This document shows, piece by piece, positions 9,188 to 17,764 of a stretch of DNA of 64,000 nucleotides. Every line of letters starts with the position of its first letter. Within the stretch, counting starts at the first letter, position 1. This stretch comes from Paenibacillaceae bacterium GAS479 (lineage in GTDB: Bacteria; Bacillota; Bacilli; Paenibacillales; Paenibacillaceae), in contig LT629764.1 of the NCBI GenBank assembly GCA_900105225.1, positions 3,055,501 through 3,119,500 on the forward strand, given 5' to 3'. The translations under genes and the position numbers were made by a program. The notes under the pieces are model-generated. The model searched no databases. It had not been told where the DNA came from and worked only from the letters and a program-made list of their open reading frames with translations.

Positions 9188-9620
9188 TCATTTCCCCTCC
9201 ACTCAGAATCGCATATGATTTACAACTGCTCAATGAATTAGACAGGAGCAGCTCAAGTTAAGTTGCAAGCCTGCGCTCAAGCTTCCAAGCCTCTGGCAAC
9301 CCTCTATCGTAATAGAGACCGTTCTTTCGAGGACTCCTTTTTTTCGGCATTTATCTACAAAGCAAGAATTTTAAACCGATGTATTAAAGAGAACCAGCCC
9401 GGCGTAAGTAGACGCTAAGCTTATCCATGGCACCTCCATAGGCATGTCCTAAGTCTTATTCGACACCAGCCCCTTAATAGGACTGTCGAACTTCATAGCT
9501 TCGTCGCTTCAAGGGATGAGAATTGTGAGAATTAAGGGGAAAAACTTCTAATGGGAAAGGAAATACGCCTTTCCTGTCGAAAACACATAAGCGGAATACA
9601 GACAGGATGTGAGGCCAAAC
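9188..9620. other. Non-coding stretch upstream of ftsE
   Basis: No convincing gene. There is a small structured part around 9262-9330: GTTGC (9262) can pair with GGCAAC (9295), followed by the hairpin CTCTAT-CGTA-ATAGAG (9302-9317). I could not match it to a known riboswitch class. The ftsE promoter probably lies nearer 9450-9600. Confidence 0.4.
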
Positions 9621-10307
9621 ATGATCGATATGATGGACATCTGGAAGACCTACCCGAATGGCGCTCATGCGCTTAAGGGAGTGTCCGTGGTCATTGACCG
9701 CAATGAATTCGTGTATATTGTCGGGCCGTCCGGCGCCGGCAAGTCCACGTTCATGAAGCTGATTTACCGAGAGGAGTTCCCCACCAAGGGTCAGCTCTTC
9801 GTGAACGGCTTCAATATAGGTAAGCTCAAACCGCGCAAGATTCCTTATGTGCGGCGCAATATCGGCGTCATTTTCCAGGATTACCGCCTCCTGCCCAAGC
9901 TGACCGCCTATGAAAATGTAGCGTTCGCGATGGAGGTTATCGAAGCCCCTCGCAAGCTGATGAAAAAGCGCACCATGGAGGTGCTCGAGCTCGTCGGTCT
10001 CGGCAGCAAGCACGGTCATCTGCCTGCACAGCTGTCGGGCGGTGAGCAGCAGCGCGTGGCAATCGCCCGCGCAATTGTCAACAATCCTAGCGTCATCGTC
10101 GCCGACGAACCGACCGGTAATCTCGATCCGGAGACGAGCTGGGGAATTATGAACCTGCTGGAGGAAATCAATTTCCGGGGCACGACCATCGTCATGGCAA
10201 CTCATAACCGTGAGATCGTCAACACGCTGCGCAAGCGCGTCATCGCCATCGAGGACGGACTAATCGTGCGCGACCAGGCGAGAGGGGAATACGGCTATGA
10301 AGCTTAG
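9621..10307 (+). CDS. ftsE: Cell-division ABC transporter ATP-binding protein FtsE
   Basis: This is a 228-residue ABC ATPase. Walker A is GPSGAGKST (residues 35-43), the Q-loop is FQDYRLLP, the signature is LSGGEQQR, and Walker B is [13 protein letters not shown]. The phrases [10 protein letters not shown] and [10 protein letters not shown] are typical of Gram-positive FtsE. I prefer the ATG at 9621 (GAGG 6 nt upstream) to the GTG at 9609. It overlaps ftsX by 11 nt. FtsE binds FtsX at the septum or side wall, and ATP hydrolysis drives FtsX to activate an external murein hydrolase, here most likely the next gene but one. Confidence 0.97.
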   Translation: MIDMMDIWKTYPNGAHALKGVSVVIDRNEFVYIVGPSGAGKSTFMKLIYREEFPTKGQLFVNGFNIGKLKPRKIPYVRRNIGVIFQDYRLLPKLTAYENVAFAMEVIEAPRKLMKKRTMEVLELVGLGSKHGHLPAQLSGGEQQRVAIARAIVNNPSVIVADEPTGNLDPETSWGIMNLLEEINFRGTTIVMATHNREIVNTLRKRVIAIEDGLIVRDQARGEYGYEA

Positions 10308-11214
10308 GACGCTGGGGCGCCATATCCGGGAAGGCGTCCGCAACATTTTTCGCAATGGTTGGATGAGTTTTGCATCCATCAGCAGCATCTTCATTTCTTT
10401 GTTCATTTTAGGCGCGTTTGTACTGCTGGCGCTCAATGTGAACAAGCTGGCCGATCAGTTGGAGAGCCAGGTGGAGATCCGTGCATTCCTGCAAATGGAT
10501 GCGACCAAGGAGAGCGAAGCTGCTATCGAGACCAAGCTGCGCAATATTCCTGAGGTGAAAAGTGTCACTTACTTGACCGCCGAGCAGAATTTGCAGGAAA
10601 TGAGTGAGATGCTGGGCAGCGACGGGAAACAGCTGCTGGAGGATTTCCAGGGTGAGGACAATCCGCTGCCGGCAAGTTTTACGATCGAGGTGTATGATCC
10701 GCTGACGGTTGCCGCGGCCGCCGCTCAAGTAGAAGCGATTAGCAGCGCTCAGGATCCGCCCGCTTTTCAGCAAGTGAAGTATGGCAAAGGTACTGTCGAA
10801 ACCTTGTTCAAGGTGACGGATACCGTTCGTAATATTGGCCTTATCATTGTTGCAGGGTTGGCCGTAACGGCTATGTTCCTGATCGCAACGACTATCAAGA
10901 CGACGATTATCAACCGCCAGCGAGAGATTAGCATCATGAAGCTGGTTGGGGCGACCAATGCGTTTATCCGCTGGCCGTTTTTTGTCGAAGGGGCGCTTAT
11001 CGGATTCCTTTCCTCGGCGCTCACGGCAGCGGTTGTCATATTCGGTTACGGCGAGTTGATCCGGCAGTCGGAGTTCGACCTCGGACTTATGAGCATCCGA
11101 CTTGTATCCATTAATGAGGCAGCAGCTATTATCGTACCGTTGACGATCGGAATCGGCACGTTCCTCGGAGTGTGGGGCAGCGTACTGTCTGTGCGCAGAT
11201 ACTTGAAAGTGTAG
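10297..11214 (+). CDS. ftsX: Cell-division permease-like protein FtsX
   Basis: The 305-residue protein has a cytoplasmic N-terminus ([21 protein letters not shown]), TM1 at about 22-44, a large extracellular domain (about 45-165, LESQVEIRAFLQMDATKES...), then three membrane segments (about 170-195, 220-245, 270-295) around the conserved NRQREISIMKLVGATNAFIRWPF region. This is the standard FtsX topology. It starts inside ftsE and ends 12 nt before the M23 gene, so the three are one operon. Confidence 0.96.
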   Translation: MKLRTLGRHIREGVRNIFRNGWMSFASISSIFISLFILGAFVLLALNVNKLADQLESQVEIRAFLQMDATKESEAAIETKLRNIPEVKSVTYLTAEQNLQEMSEMLGSDGKQLLEDFQGEDNPLPASFTIEVYDPLTVAAAAAQVEAISSAQDPPAFQQVKYGKGTVETLFKVTDTVRNIGLIIVAGLAVTAMFLIATTIKTTIINRQREISIMKLVGATNAFIRWPFFVEGALIGFLSSALTAAVVIFGYGELIRQSEFDLGLMSIRLVSINEAAAIIVPLTIGIGTFLGVWGSVLSVRRYLKV

Positions 11215-11226
11215 GAGGATTGCAGG

Positions 11227-12408
11227 TTGAAAAGACGTATACTAAGCGCTGTTCTAGCTGGAGTGTTATGCTTGACCGCTATGCCGCTTGTCGCTCAAGC
11301 CTCGTCCCAGACGGACAAGATTAATCGGGAGCTGAAGCAGGTTCGCTTGAAGATGCAGGCAGCGGCGAAGCAAAGTAAGCAAGCTCAAGCTACCTCCAAA
11401 ACCGTTTTAACCCAGAAATTTTATACGGCTGAGACGCTCAAGGCGGTTATGACGCAGATCGATACCGTCGGCATGCGCATGAACCAAGTGCAGACTCAGG
11501 TGAACGAGACGACGGAGGCGCTGAATCAGACTGCCAAAGAGCTGGATGAGGCCGAGCAGCGTATTAAAAAACAGGACGAGCGTTTACAGTCGCGCATGCG
11601 CGTTACGTATATGAACGGTCGTGTCAGCTATCTCGATGTGCTGCTTAACGCAACCAGCTTTTCGGATTTTTTAGGCAGGCTGGACTCTTTGAATACGATC
11701 ATGTCCCAGGACAAGGACACGCTGAAAGACCGCAAACAGGACAAGCAGCTCGTAGAGCGCAAAAAGGTGCAGGTTGAGCAGCAGTTGGCCCAGGTGAAAA
11801 CCCTCTACGCCAAAGTCGCGGATTATCAAAATCTACTGGCTGATAAGGAAACGGAGAAAACCCAGCTGATCTCGACCTACAAGGAGAAGCTGGATGTGCT
11901 GAGCGACATCAGTGAAGAGCAGGAAAAGCTGCTTTTGGAGCTGGCTGCTAAGGAGTCGGCACTTATTAAGAAAAAGAAAGTCATGAAATCCAGCTACAGC
12001 GGCGGCAAGCTTGGTATGCCTATACAGTCTTCTTACCGGCTCAGCTCGAACTTCGGCTACCGGATTCACCCGATTACGGGCAAACGCAAGATGCATGCAG
12101 GAGTTGACATGGCCGCTCCGGCTGGTACGAACATTTATGCAGTTGAAGATGGCGTCGTAATTGTTGCTCAGTGGTGGAACGGTTATGGCAATACTGTCGT
12201 TCTCGACCACGGTAACGGCTTATGGACGATTTATCCTCATATGCTTAACGGCGGGATCCTTGTAGAGAAGGGCCAGTCTGTGAAGCGCGGCCAGCATATC
12301 GGCGAGGTTGGCTCCACCGGCAATTCCACCGGCAACCACCTTCATTTCGAGGTTCGCAAAAACGGTGAACCCGTTGATCCGCTTGCTTATTTGAGAGGCA
12401 AATCATAA
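11227..12408 (+). CDS. Secreted coiled-coil M23 (LytM) peptidase, FtsEX-linked hydrolase
   Basis: The TTG start at 11227 has AGGAGG 9 nt upstream. The 393-residue precursor has a signal peptide ending near VAQASS (residue 27) and a long heptad-rich coiled coil (about 28-240, ending in YKEKLDVLSDISEEQEKLL). The C-terminal LytM domain (about 285-390) keeps the zinc motifs HAGVDMAAPAGT (HxxxD) and HLHFEV (HxH). The layout is that of EnvC/PcsB-type proteins that dock on FtsX. In Bacillus subtilis FtsEX controls CwlO, an NlpC/P60 enzyme; here the linked hydrolase is of M23 type, with an intact active site, so it may itself cut peptidoglycan cross-bridges. Confidence 0.93.
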   Translation: MKRRILSAVLAGVLCLTAMPLVAQASSQTDKINRELKQVRLKMQAAAKQSKQAQATSKTVLTQKFYTAETLKAVMTQIDTVGMRMNQVQTQVNETTEALNQTAKELDEAEQRIKKQDERLQSRMRVTYMNGRVSYLDVLLNATSFSDFLGRLDSLNTIMSQDKDTLKDRKQDKQLVERKKVQVEQQLAQVKTLYAKVADYQNLLADKETEKTQLISTYKEKLDVLSDISEEQEKLLLELAAKESALIKKKKVMKSSYSGGKLGMPIQSSYRLSSNFGYRIHPITGKRKMHAGVDMAAPAGTNIYAVEDGVVIVAQWWNGYGNTVVLDHGNGLWTIYPHMLNGGILVEKGQSVKRGQHIGEVGSTGNSTGNHLHFEVRKNGEPVDPLAYLRGKS

Positions 12409-12457
12409 TCTGCAATAGTCCTATCTATCCGCGGATTCTCCTGCCGCTCGGTTTCAG

Positions 12458-12494
12458 CCCCCAAAGCTGCTTTTTCAGCGGCTTGGGGGTTTTT
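12458..12494 (+). terminator. Terminator of the ftsEX-M23 operon
   Basis: CCCCCAAAGCTGC pairs with GCGGCTTGGGGG and is followed by TTTTT. Confidence 0.88.
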
Positions 12495-12609
12495 CTTTTA
12501 GGTATGATGATGAGGCCGATATGCTCACGCTCATGTCGTGTCTGTCCGCTCCCTCATCGGTTATAATGGGAAGTAAAGGAAAGGGTTGATCCGGGAAGGA
12601 GCTCATAAA

Positions 12610-13014
12610 ATGACGGAACAAGAGACGGAATTGATCCGGGATTTTTTGGGGCGAGAAATCTCACCGGATCTGATCATGTTGTTCGGTTCGGCAGCAGCTG
12701 GTCGCGAGCGTCCGGACAGCGACATTGATATCGCCTATCTGGGCGATGTGGTTATGTCCCTCTATGCCAGGTTCATGCTGGCGCAGAAGCTTGCCGACTT
12801 GTTGAAAAGAGAAGTGGATCTAATCGACTTATTCCAGGCATCAACGGTGATGCAGATGCAGATTTTGAGCACAGGGCGCGTTCTGCATTGTGGGGATGAG
12901 TCGCGCAAAGCTCTCTTCGAAATGCAGGTATATAAAATGTACGCCAAGCTGAATGAAGAAAGAGCCCCTATACTTCAAGCCATTAAAGAGCGAGGGACTA
13001 TATATGAGCCATGA
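12610..13014 (+). CDS. MNT-domain nucleotidyltransferase (orphan HepT-partner type antitoxin)
   Basis: ATG at 12610 follows AAGGAG by 9 nt, giving 134 residues. The nucleotidyltransferase motif GSAAAGRERPDSDIDIAY (GSxxxG...SDxD) and the later Asp in REVDLIDL are intact. Minimal nucleotidyltransferases of this length normally form toxin-antitoxin pairs with HEPN-domain RNases (HepT); the MntA antitoxin adds AMP to HepT. The expected HEPN gene begins at 13004 inside the end of this gene but stops after 13 codons, so the antitoxin is now alone. Confidence 0.9.
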   Translation: MTEQETELIRDFLGREISPDLIMLFGSAAAGRERPDSDIDIAYLGDVVMSLYARFMLAQKLADLLKREVDLIDLFQASTVMQMQILSTGRVLHCGDESRKALFEMQVYKMYAKLNEERAPILQAIKERGTIYEP

Positions 13015-13045
13015 CGTGATCTTGAACATTGAAGTCCGGCGATGA
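13004..13045 (+). pseudogene. Stump of a hepT-like HEPN toxin gene
   Basis: The frame ATG...TGA encodes MSHDVILNIEVRR. HEPN/DUF86 toxins typically begin M-x-x-DVILNKIE-, and the 11-nt overlap with the preceding MNT gene is typical of the pair. The remainder (about 100 residues) is absent and replaced by a terminator hairpin. The call rests on 8-10 residues plus context, so coincidence is possible. Confidence 0.6.
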
Positions 13046-13064
13046 GCCGGGCTTCTTTCTTTTA
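13031..13064 (+). terminator. Terminator after the MNT gene
   Basis: GAAGTCCGGC pairs with GCCGGGCTTC around loop GATGA and is followed by TTTCTTTTA. Confidence 0.75.
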
Positions 13065-13194
13065 TAGGAGAAGTGAAGATTGTTGGAAGTCGAGATTGCT
13101 TGTGCCAAATAATCCAGGCGCTGTTGTTGCATACTAAACGACTGATAGCCTGGAGCGGGAGTGGATGTCCGGGCAAGAGGGAGGAGAGACAACG

Positions 13195-14730
13195 ATGAAT
13201 CGAAATAGGATGGGCAAAGGCAAACGCGGTGTGGCCGCGGTCATGACGGCGGCACTGTCAACCGTATTGCTGCTGGGTGGAGCACTGCCAGCTGGAGCGC
13301 AGGCTGGACAGCCTGATACGCTGAAAAGCAGCGACTCACGGAGCTCGGCGGCACCGTTTTCGGCTTCCAGCCGGAAAACAGAGCTGCGGAAGGAAGAGGC
13401 GAGCAAAGGGAACGCCGGGCTGACCAAGGAAGAGCTTCAGCGGCTGAATACAGTCATGGAGCTGATTCAGCGTCAGTACTATCAGTCGGTTGACCGCGAC
13501 AAGCTGGTTAGCGGAGCGCTGAGCGGCATGATGGAAGCGCTAGGTGACCCATATTCGACCTACATGGATGTGAAGGCGGCCAAGCAGTTTTCGGAAGCGG
13601 TTGAAGGAGCGTTTGGAGGTGTTGGCGCAGAGGTCGCTTCCGAGGGAGGTAAGCTGGTCATCGTTGCGCCAATTAAGGGATCTCCGGCGGAAAAGGCGGG
13701 GCTGGCGGCCAAAGACGTCATCCTTTCTGTAAATGGCGTCGGCCTGTCCGGGATGCCGATTTCCGAGGCGGTAGCCAAGCTGCGCGGCCCGAAGGGCAGC
13801 AAGGCGGAGTTGGTTATTTTGCGGGCGGGACGGTCTACTCCGTTCTCCGTGCAGGTCGTGCGGGCTGAAATCGATGTGGAGACAGTGTACGCTAAGCGGT
13901 TGGACAGAGGTATCGGCTTGATCGAGATTCGCCAGTTCTCGTTGAATACGGCGGAGCGTTTTGCGGCTGAGCTGGATCGGCTGGAGAAGGGCGGGCTCAA
14001 AGGACTTGTCATCGACGTGCGCAACAATCCCGGTGGAATCTTGCCGGTGGTGGAGGGGATCGTGCAGCCTTTCGTCCCGAAGGGCAAGCCGATTTTGCAA
14101 ATCGAGCAGCGCGGCCATGCAGCGGAGAAGGTGCTGTCCGAAGGCAGCGGCAAGGATTACCCGGTGGCAGTACTGATGAACAAGGGCAGCGCGAGTGCAT
14201 CGGAGATTTTGGCGGGAGCCCTGAAGGAATCGGCAGGGGCGGTTCTGGTTGGCGAAACCTCCTTTGGCAAAGGGACGGTGCAGGTCAGCTACGACCGTGA
14301 TCTGGAGGGCGGCCTGGTGAAAATGACGATCGCCAAATGGCTCACGCCAGGCGGGACCTGGATTCATCGTGCCGGCATCAAGCCGGATCTAGCCGTCAAG
14401 CCGCCCGTGCTCTACACGGCTTCGCGCCTGACTCGCTCCGGTATCATCGCGGCCGACACAATTAGCGAGGACGCCAAAAACCTGCAGGTCATGCTGCAGG
14501 GTCTCGGTTACAAGCCCGGACGACTGGACGGATACTACAATAGCAGCACGGCCGATGCAGTAAGGGAGTTCCAAAAGGCGAGCGGTCTCAAAGCGAGCGG
14601 ACGGGCCGATTTGCCGACGCAGGAGAAGCTGGAAGCTGCGGTGCAAGCTTGGGTGCGCAGTGGTGAGCATGATGCTCAGCTGGAAGCTGCCGTAAAGGCG
14701 CTGCAGGGCGGAAGCGGCGCACGCAAATAA
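13195..14730 (+). CDS. Carboxy-terminal processing protease (S41, CtpA/CtpB type)
   Basis: The ATG at 13195 has GGGAGGAG upstream (an in-frame ATG at 13165 lacks a site), giving 511 residues. It has a signal/anchor segment (about 10-37), a PDZ domain (about 120-200, AEKAGLAAKDVILSVNGVGLSG) and an S41 catalytic domain with Ser in GSASASEI and Lys in GETSFGKGTVQ. A C-terminal peptidoglycan-binding domain follows (about 415-465, LQVMLQGLGYKPGRLDGYYNS...). Ctp enzymes act outside the membrane, cleaving wall hydrolases or sporulation signals. Its position between ftsEX and a MinJ-like gene matches the Bacillus ftsEX-ctpB-minJ neighbourhood. Confidence 0.95.
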   Translation: MNRNRMGKGKRGVAAVMTAALSTVLLLGGALPAGAQAGQPDTLKSSDSRSSAAPFSASSRKTELRKEEASKGNAGLTKEELQRLNTVMELIQRQYYQSVDRDKLVSGALSGMMEALGDPYSTYMDVKAAKQFSEAVEGAFGGVGAEVASEGGKLVIVAPIKGSPAEKAGLAAKDVILSVNGVGLSGMPISEAVAKLRGPKGSKAELVILRAGRSTPFSVQVVRAEIDVETVYAKRLDRGIGLIEIRQFSLNTAERFAAELDRLEKGGLKGLVIDVRNNPGGILPVVEGIVQPFVPKGKPILQIEQRGHAAEKVLSEGSGKDYPVAVLMNKGSASASEILAGALKESAGAVLVGETSFGKGTVQVSYDRDLEGGLVKMTIAKWLTPGGTWIHRAGIKPDLAVKPPVLYTASRLTRSGIIAADTISEDAKNLQVMLQGLGYKPGRLDGYYNSSTADAVREFQKASGLKASGRADLPTQEKLEAAVQAWVRSGEHDAQLEAAVKALQGGSGARK

Positions 14731-14787
14731 GGATTGGACCGCGAGTTGTTGAAGTTGTTGAGCGGAGCAAAGCGGTAGGTTTTTGTG

Positions 14788-14831
14788 TCCGGCAGTCCCT
14801 TCTCGTGCAGGCGGGGGCTGCCGGATTTTTT
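14788..14831 (+). terminator. Terminator after ctp
   Basis: TCCGGCAGTCCC pairs with GGGGGCTGCCGGA and is followed by six T. Confidence 0.88.
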
Positions 14832-14961
14832 ATTCTGATTTTGCTTACAGAGCATGGATAGAACACAAGCTGGATTGTTCTCTAAGGGAGGAAATCGGCC
14901 TCTCATTGTCGAATTATTGTCTTAGTTCAGCCTTCAGCCTGATACAGAAAGAGGTGCTTGC

Positions 14962-16257
14962 TTGGAACTAACTATGGAGCTGCTTCGCGAATACGGCTCG
15001 GCAGCATTACAGATGCTGTCCCAGCCTTTTTATTATGTGGCACTAATCGTTATGATTCTCGCTTATATCCGGCGGACTACATTGGAGCGCCGGATGTTTC
15101 ATGTGCGGCTGCATGCTTGGCCGCTTCTGCTTTTTAGAGCTATGACTTGGGGACTGCTCGCTGGAGTGATTCTATCGCTGGCTGCAGCTTTCATTGGAGT
15201 ACTGCTGACACCGGATGCGGTGTTGTGGCTGTGGGGAACAGCCGCTGTTTTGGCGCTGCTGCGCGTTCGTTATCTTTGCTTCGCGTACAGCGCTGGGCTG
15301 CTGGGTTTGTTGCAAGGCTTGAGCAGCCTGCTCGCTCTGGGGGATAGTGGCGGATGGATCGGCAGCCTCGCACAGTCGCTTGCTGCGCTCGACATGCCGG
15401 GTTTGTTGCTGCTCGTCGCGGGGCTGCATCTGGTGGAAGCTTTGCTCGTGCGCCGCGATGCTGGCCGTTTGGCATCCCCTCTTTATCTAGAGGGCAAACG
15501 CGGCAAGCTAATAGGCGGTTACTCGCTCCAGGGCTTCTGGCCCGTACCGTTGCTGCTACTTGTGCCAGCTGCTGACGGTGCAGCCGGTGCGGCGGCTCTG
15601 CCTTGGACGCCGCTGCTTGGCGGCGATGCCTGGGCCGGCGGCTGGACTGTGCTGGCGCTGCCGGTTGTCATCGGCTTCGCCGATCTCGCGCTGTCGGCAC
15701 TGCCGAAGCAGCAGGCGCGCCTCGCTTCACGGCGCCTGTTGCTGTACAGCGCCGTGCTCGCCGTGCTGGCGCTCGGCGCAGCCTTTGCGGCGCCGCTTGT
15801 GCCGTTGGCCTCGCTTGCCGCGCTCGGCCTGCATGAGGCGCTCGTACTGCTAGGCGGGCGCAGAGAGCGCCAACAGCCGCCTCGCTTTGTGCATGATAGT
15901 CGCGGCCTCTGCATTCTCGGTGTCGTGCCGGGAACACCGGCGGAGGAGATGGGGCTAGAGGCCGGAGAAGTGCTGCACAAGGTGAATGGGCAACGCGTGC
16001 GCACCAAGGAAGAGCTTTACAGCGCCTTGCATGAGAATTCCGCTTTTTGTCGACTGGAAGTGTTGAATCTCGAAGGCCAAGTAAAGTTCGTTCAGCGGGC
16101 GCGTTTTGACGGAGAGCATCATCAGCTTGGAGTGCTGCTAGCCCCCGATGAGGGTGCTGGATACTATGCTGCACCGGCTCATCTGTCGCTGCTTGGTCTG
16201 TTGCTTGCCGACAAGGCTGCACGGCGGCGCGATAGCGGCGAGAGCATGACAATGTAA
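14962..16257 (+). CDS. minJ: PDZ-domain membrane protein, MinJ-like division topology factor
   Basis: I use the TTG at 14962 (AAAGAGGTG 5 nt upstream) rather than the ATG at 14974, giving 431 residues. There are about eight hydrophobic segments between residues 15 and 315. A cytoplasmic PDZ domain follows at about 325-395 (LCILGVVPGTPAEEMGLEAG, then VLHKVNGQRV). This topology and the place after ftsEX-ctp match Bacillus MinJ, which links DivIVA to MinD and so keeps division away from poles. Sequence identity to MinJ was not computed, hence some doubt. The region 15600-15850 is very GC-rich. A 9-bp microsatellite begins 3 nt after the stop. Confidence 0.8.
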   Translation: MELTMELLREYGSAALQMLSQPFYYVALIVMILAYIRRTTLERRMFHVRLHAWPLLLFRAMTWGLLAGVILSLAAAFIGVLLTPDAVLWLWGTAAVLALLRVRYLCFAYSAGLLGLLQGLSSLLALGDSGGWIGSLAQSLAALDMPGLLLLVAGLHLVEALLVRRDAGRLASPLYLEGKRGKLIGGYSLQGFWPVPLLLLVPAADGAAGAAALPWTPLLGGDAWAGGWTVLALPVVIGFADLALSALPKQQARLASRRLLLYSAVLAVLALGAAFAAPLVPLASLAALGLHEALVLLGGRRERQQPPRFVHDSRGLCILGVVPGTPAEEMGLEAGEVLHKVNGQRVRTKEELYSALHENSAFCRLEVLNLEGQVKFVQRARFDGEHHQLGVLLAPDEGAGYYAAPAHLSLLGLLLADKAARRRDSGESMTM

Positions 16258-16260
16258 AAG

Positions 16261-16323
16261 AGAAGAGACAGAAGAGACAGAAGAGACAGAAGAGACAGAA
16301 GAGACAGAAGAGACAGAAGAGAC
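16261..16323 (+). repeat. Microsatellite, seven perfect copies of a 9-mer
   Basis: AGAAGAGAC is repeated seven times without error directly after the minJ-like stop codon. It lies in the minJ-clc intergenic space. Confidence 0.97.
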
Positions 16324-16411
16324 GGGAGTACATGGAGCATCATCGGCAATTCTTCGCTTAGAAGATGCTTACTCTTTCTGGTCTTTTATGTTTTTGAACA
16401 GGGAAGGAAGG

Positions 16412-17764
16412 ATGCAGGTGCATCAAGACAAGCAGCTTGGGGATTCTGCATCTCCATCAGAGACATTGCCGGCTTCTCCAAGTTCCTCACCTTCACCGGC
16501 TTCTCCTAAGAGATCCATTTCCCCCGAGGGACCCAAGCTGTTTCACACCGCTGTTTATTTGGTGAAGTGGCTGCTGCTTGGTTCGTTTGTAGGGTTGCTG
16601 GCTGGATCTGCTTCAGCGCTGTTCCTGTGGAGCTTAGATGCCGCGACGGCAGCCAGGTTACAGCAGCCTTGGCTGCTCTACCTGTTGCCGGTGTCTGGGC
16701 TGCTGATGGGCTGGCTGTACCGCGAATATGGAGGGAACGCTGGTAGAGGCAACAATCTCATTCTCGAAAGTATTCATGAGGGCCGCGAGCGGATTCCGCT
16801 TCGCATGGCCCCTTTGGTGCTTGTGGGGACAGTGCTGACGCATCTCACCGGTGGATCGGCCGGCAGGGAAGGCACGGCGGTGCAGATGGGCGGTTCGCTC
16901 GCCTGGCTCGCCGGCACGCTGGCCCGCTCTGGTCCTGAAGACCGGCGCATCCTGCTCATGAGCGGCATCGCCGCCGGTTTCGGCTCTGTGTTCGGCACGC
17001 CGCTTGCTGGGGCCGTATTTGGGCTCGAGGTTCTGGCGATCGGAATGCTTCGCCACTCGGCGCTGTATCCTTGCCTGATTGCAGCGCTGGTCGGAGATGC
17101 CGTAACACGAGCATGGGGAATATCGCATCCCGTATACAGGATCGGTGAAGTCCCAGCGTTGAGTTTGTCAGCACTGGCTCAAGCCGCAATTGCCGCCGTG
17201 CTGCTCGGCCTGGTTGCTCGTTTATTCATTCGCAGCGTGCACACTGTGCGAGCTACAGCCGCCCGTTTGATTGCCTCTATACCGCTTCGTGCAGCGGCCG
17301 GAGGCATTGCCGTCATTTTGCTTACGGCGGCTGTGGGAACACGAGACTATCTCGGGCTCAGCCTGCCACTAATGGAGGCTTCCTTTGAGTCCGAAGGGGC
17401 GGTAGATCGGCTCGCTTGGTTATGGAAGCTGGCTTTCACGGCGCTCACGCTTGGAGCCGGATTCCAGGGTGGGGAAGTGACTCCGCTGTTCGTCATCGGT
17501 TCAACGCTCGGGAATGCCATGGCAATGATTTTATCGTTGCCAGCTCCACTGCTGGCCGGCCTAGGGTTGGTCGGACTGTTTAGCGCGTCGGCGAATACGC
17601 CGCTCGCCTGCTTCATTCTCGGATTGGAGCTATTCGGCGCAGACGCAGCCGTATATCTTTTTGTCGTCAGCGTCATCTCCTATCTATGCTCTGGGCATAC
17701 CGGAATTTACACATCGCAACGGCTTGTCGCACGCAAGGATGGCAGGGAAGAGCAAAACAAGTAG
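16412..17764 (+). CDS. CLC-family channel/antiporter, resembling CLC-F fluoride exporters
   Basis: I use the ATG at 16412, just after GGAAGGAAGG (an ATG at 16388 and GTG at 16418 are alternatives), giving 450 residues. A Pro/Ser-rich head (about 1-45) precedes ten or more hydrophobic segments. The CLC ion-path motifs are present in their CLC-F-like forms: GNNLI in place of GSGIP, GREGTAVQ in place of GKEGP, and GGEVTPLF. In characterised CLC-F proteins these go with proton-coupled fluoride export. I see no fluoride riboswitch upstream, so the substrate is inferred from motifs only. The stop codon TAG lies inside the first unit of the 51-bp array. Confidence 0.87.
   Translation: MQVHQDKQLGDSASPSETLPASPSSSPSPASPKRSISPEGPKLFHTAVYLVKWLLLGSFVGLLAGSASALFLWSLDAATAARLQQPWLLYLLPVSGLLMGWLYREYGGNAGRGNNLILESIHEGRERIPLRMAPLVLVGTVLTHLTGGSAGREGTAVQMGGSLAWLAGTLARSGPEDRRILLMSGIAAGFGSVFGTPLAGAVFGLEVLAIGMLRHSALYPCLIAALVGDAVTRAWGISHPVYRIGEVPALSLSALAQAAIAAVLLGLVARLFIRSVHTVRATAARLIASIPLRAAAGGIAVILLTAAVGTRDYLGLSLPLMEASFESEGAVDRLAWLWKLAFTALTLGAGFQGGEVTPLFVIGSTLGNAMAMILSLPAPLLAGLGLVGLFSASANTPLACFILGLELFGADAAVYLFVVSVISYLCSGHTGIYTSQRLVARKDGREEQNK

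Noticed and set aside
9241-9340. SAM-I riboswitch (GGCAACC-like sequence near 9295)
   Set aside because: Only a few bases match; the kink-turn and other conserved parts are missing, and the downstream genes are ftsEX.
9474-10205. 243-codon minus-strand frame opposite ftsE
   Set aside because: It is the antisense shadow of ftsE, with no homology of its own.
13540-14367. 275-codon minus-strand frame opposite the CtpA-type protease
   Set aside because: Antisense shadow in GC-rich coding DNA; no ribosome site or recognisable motif.
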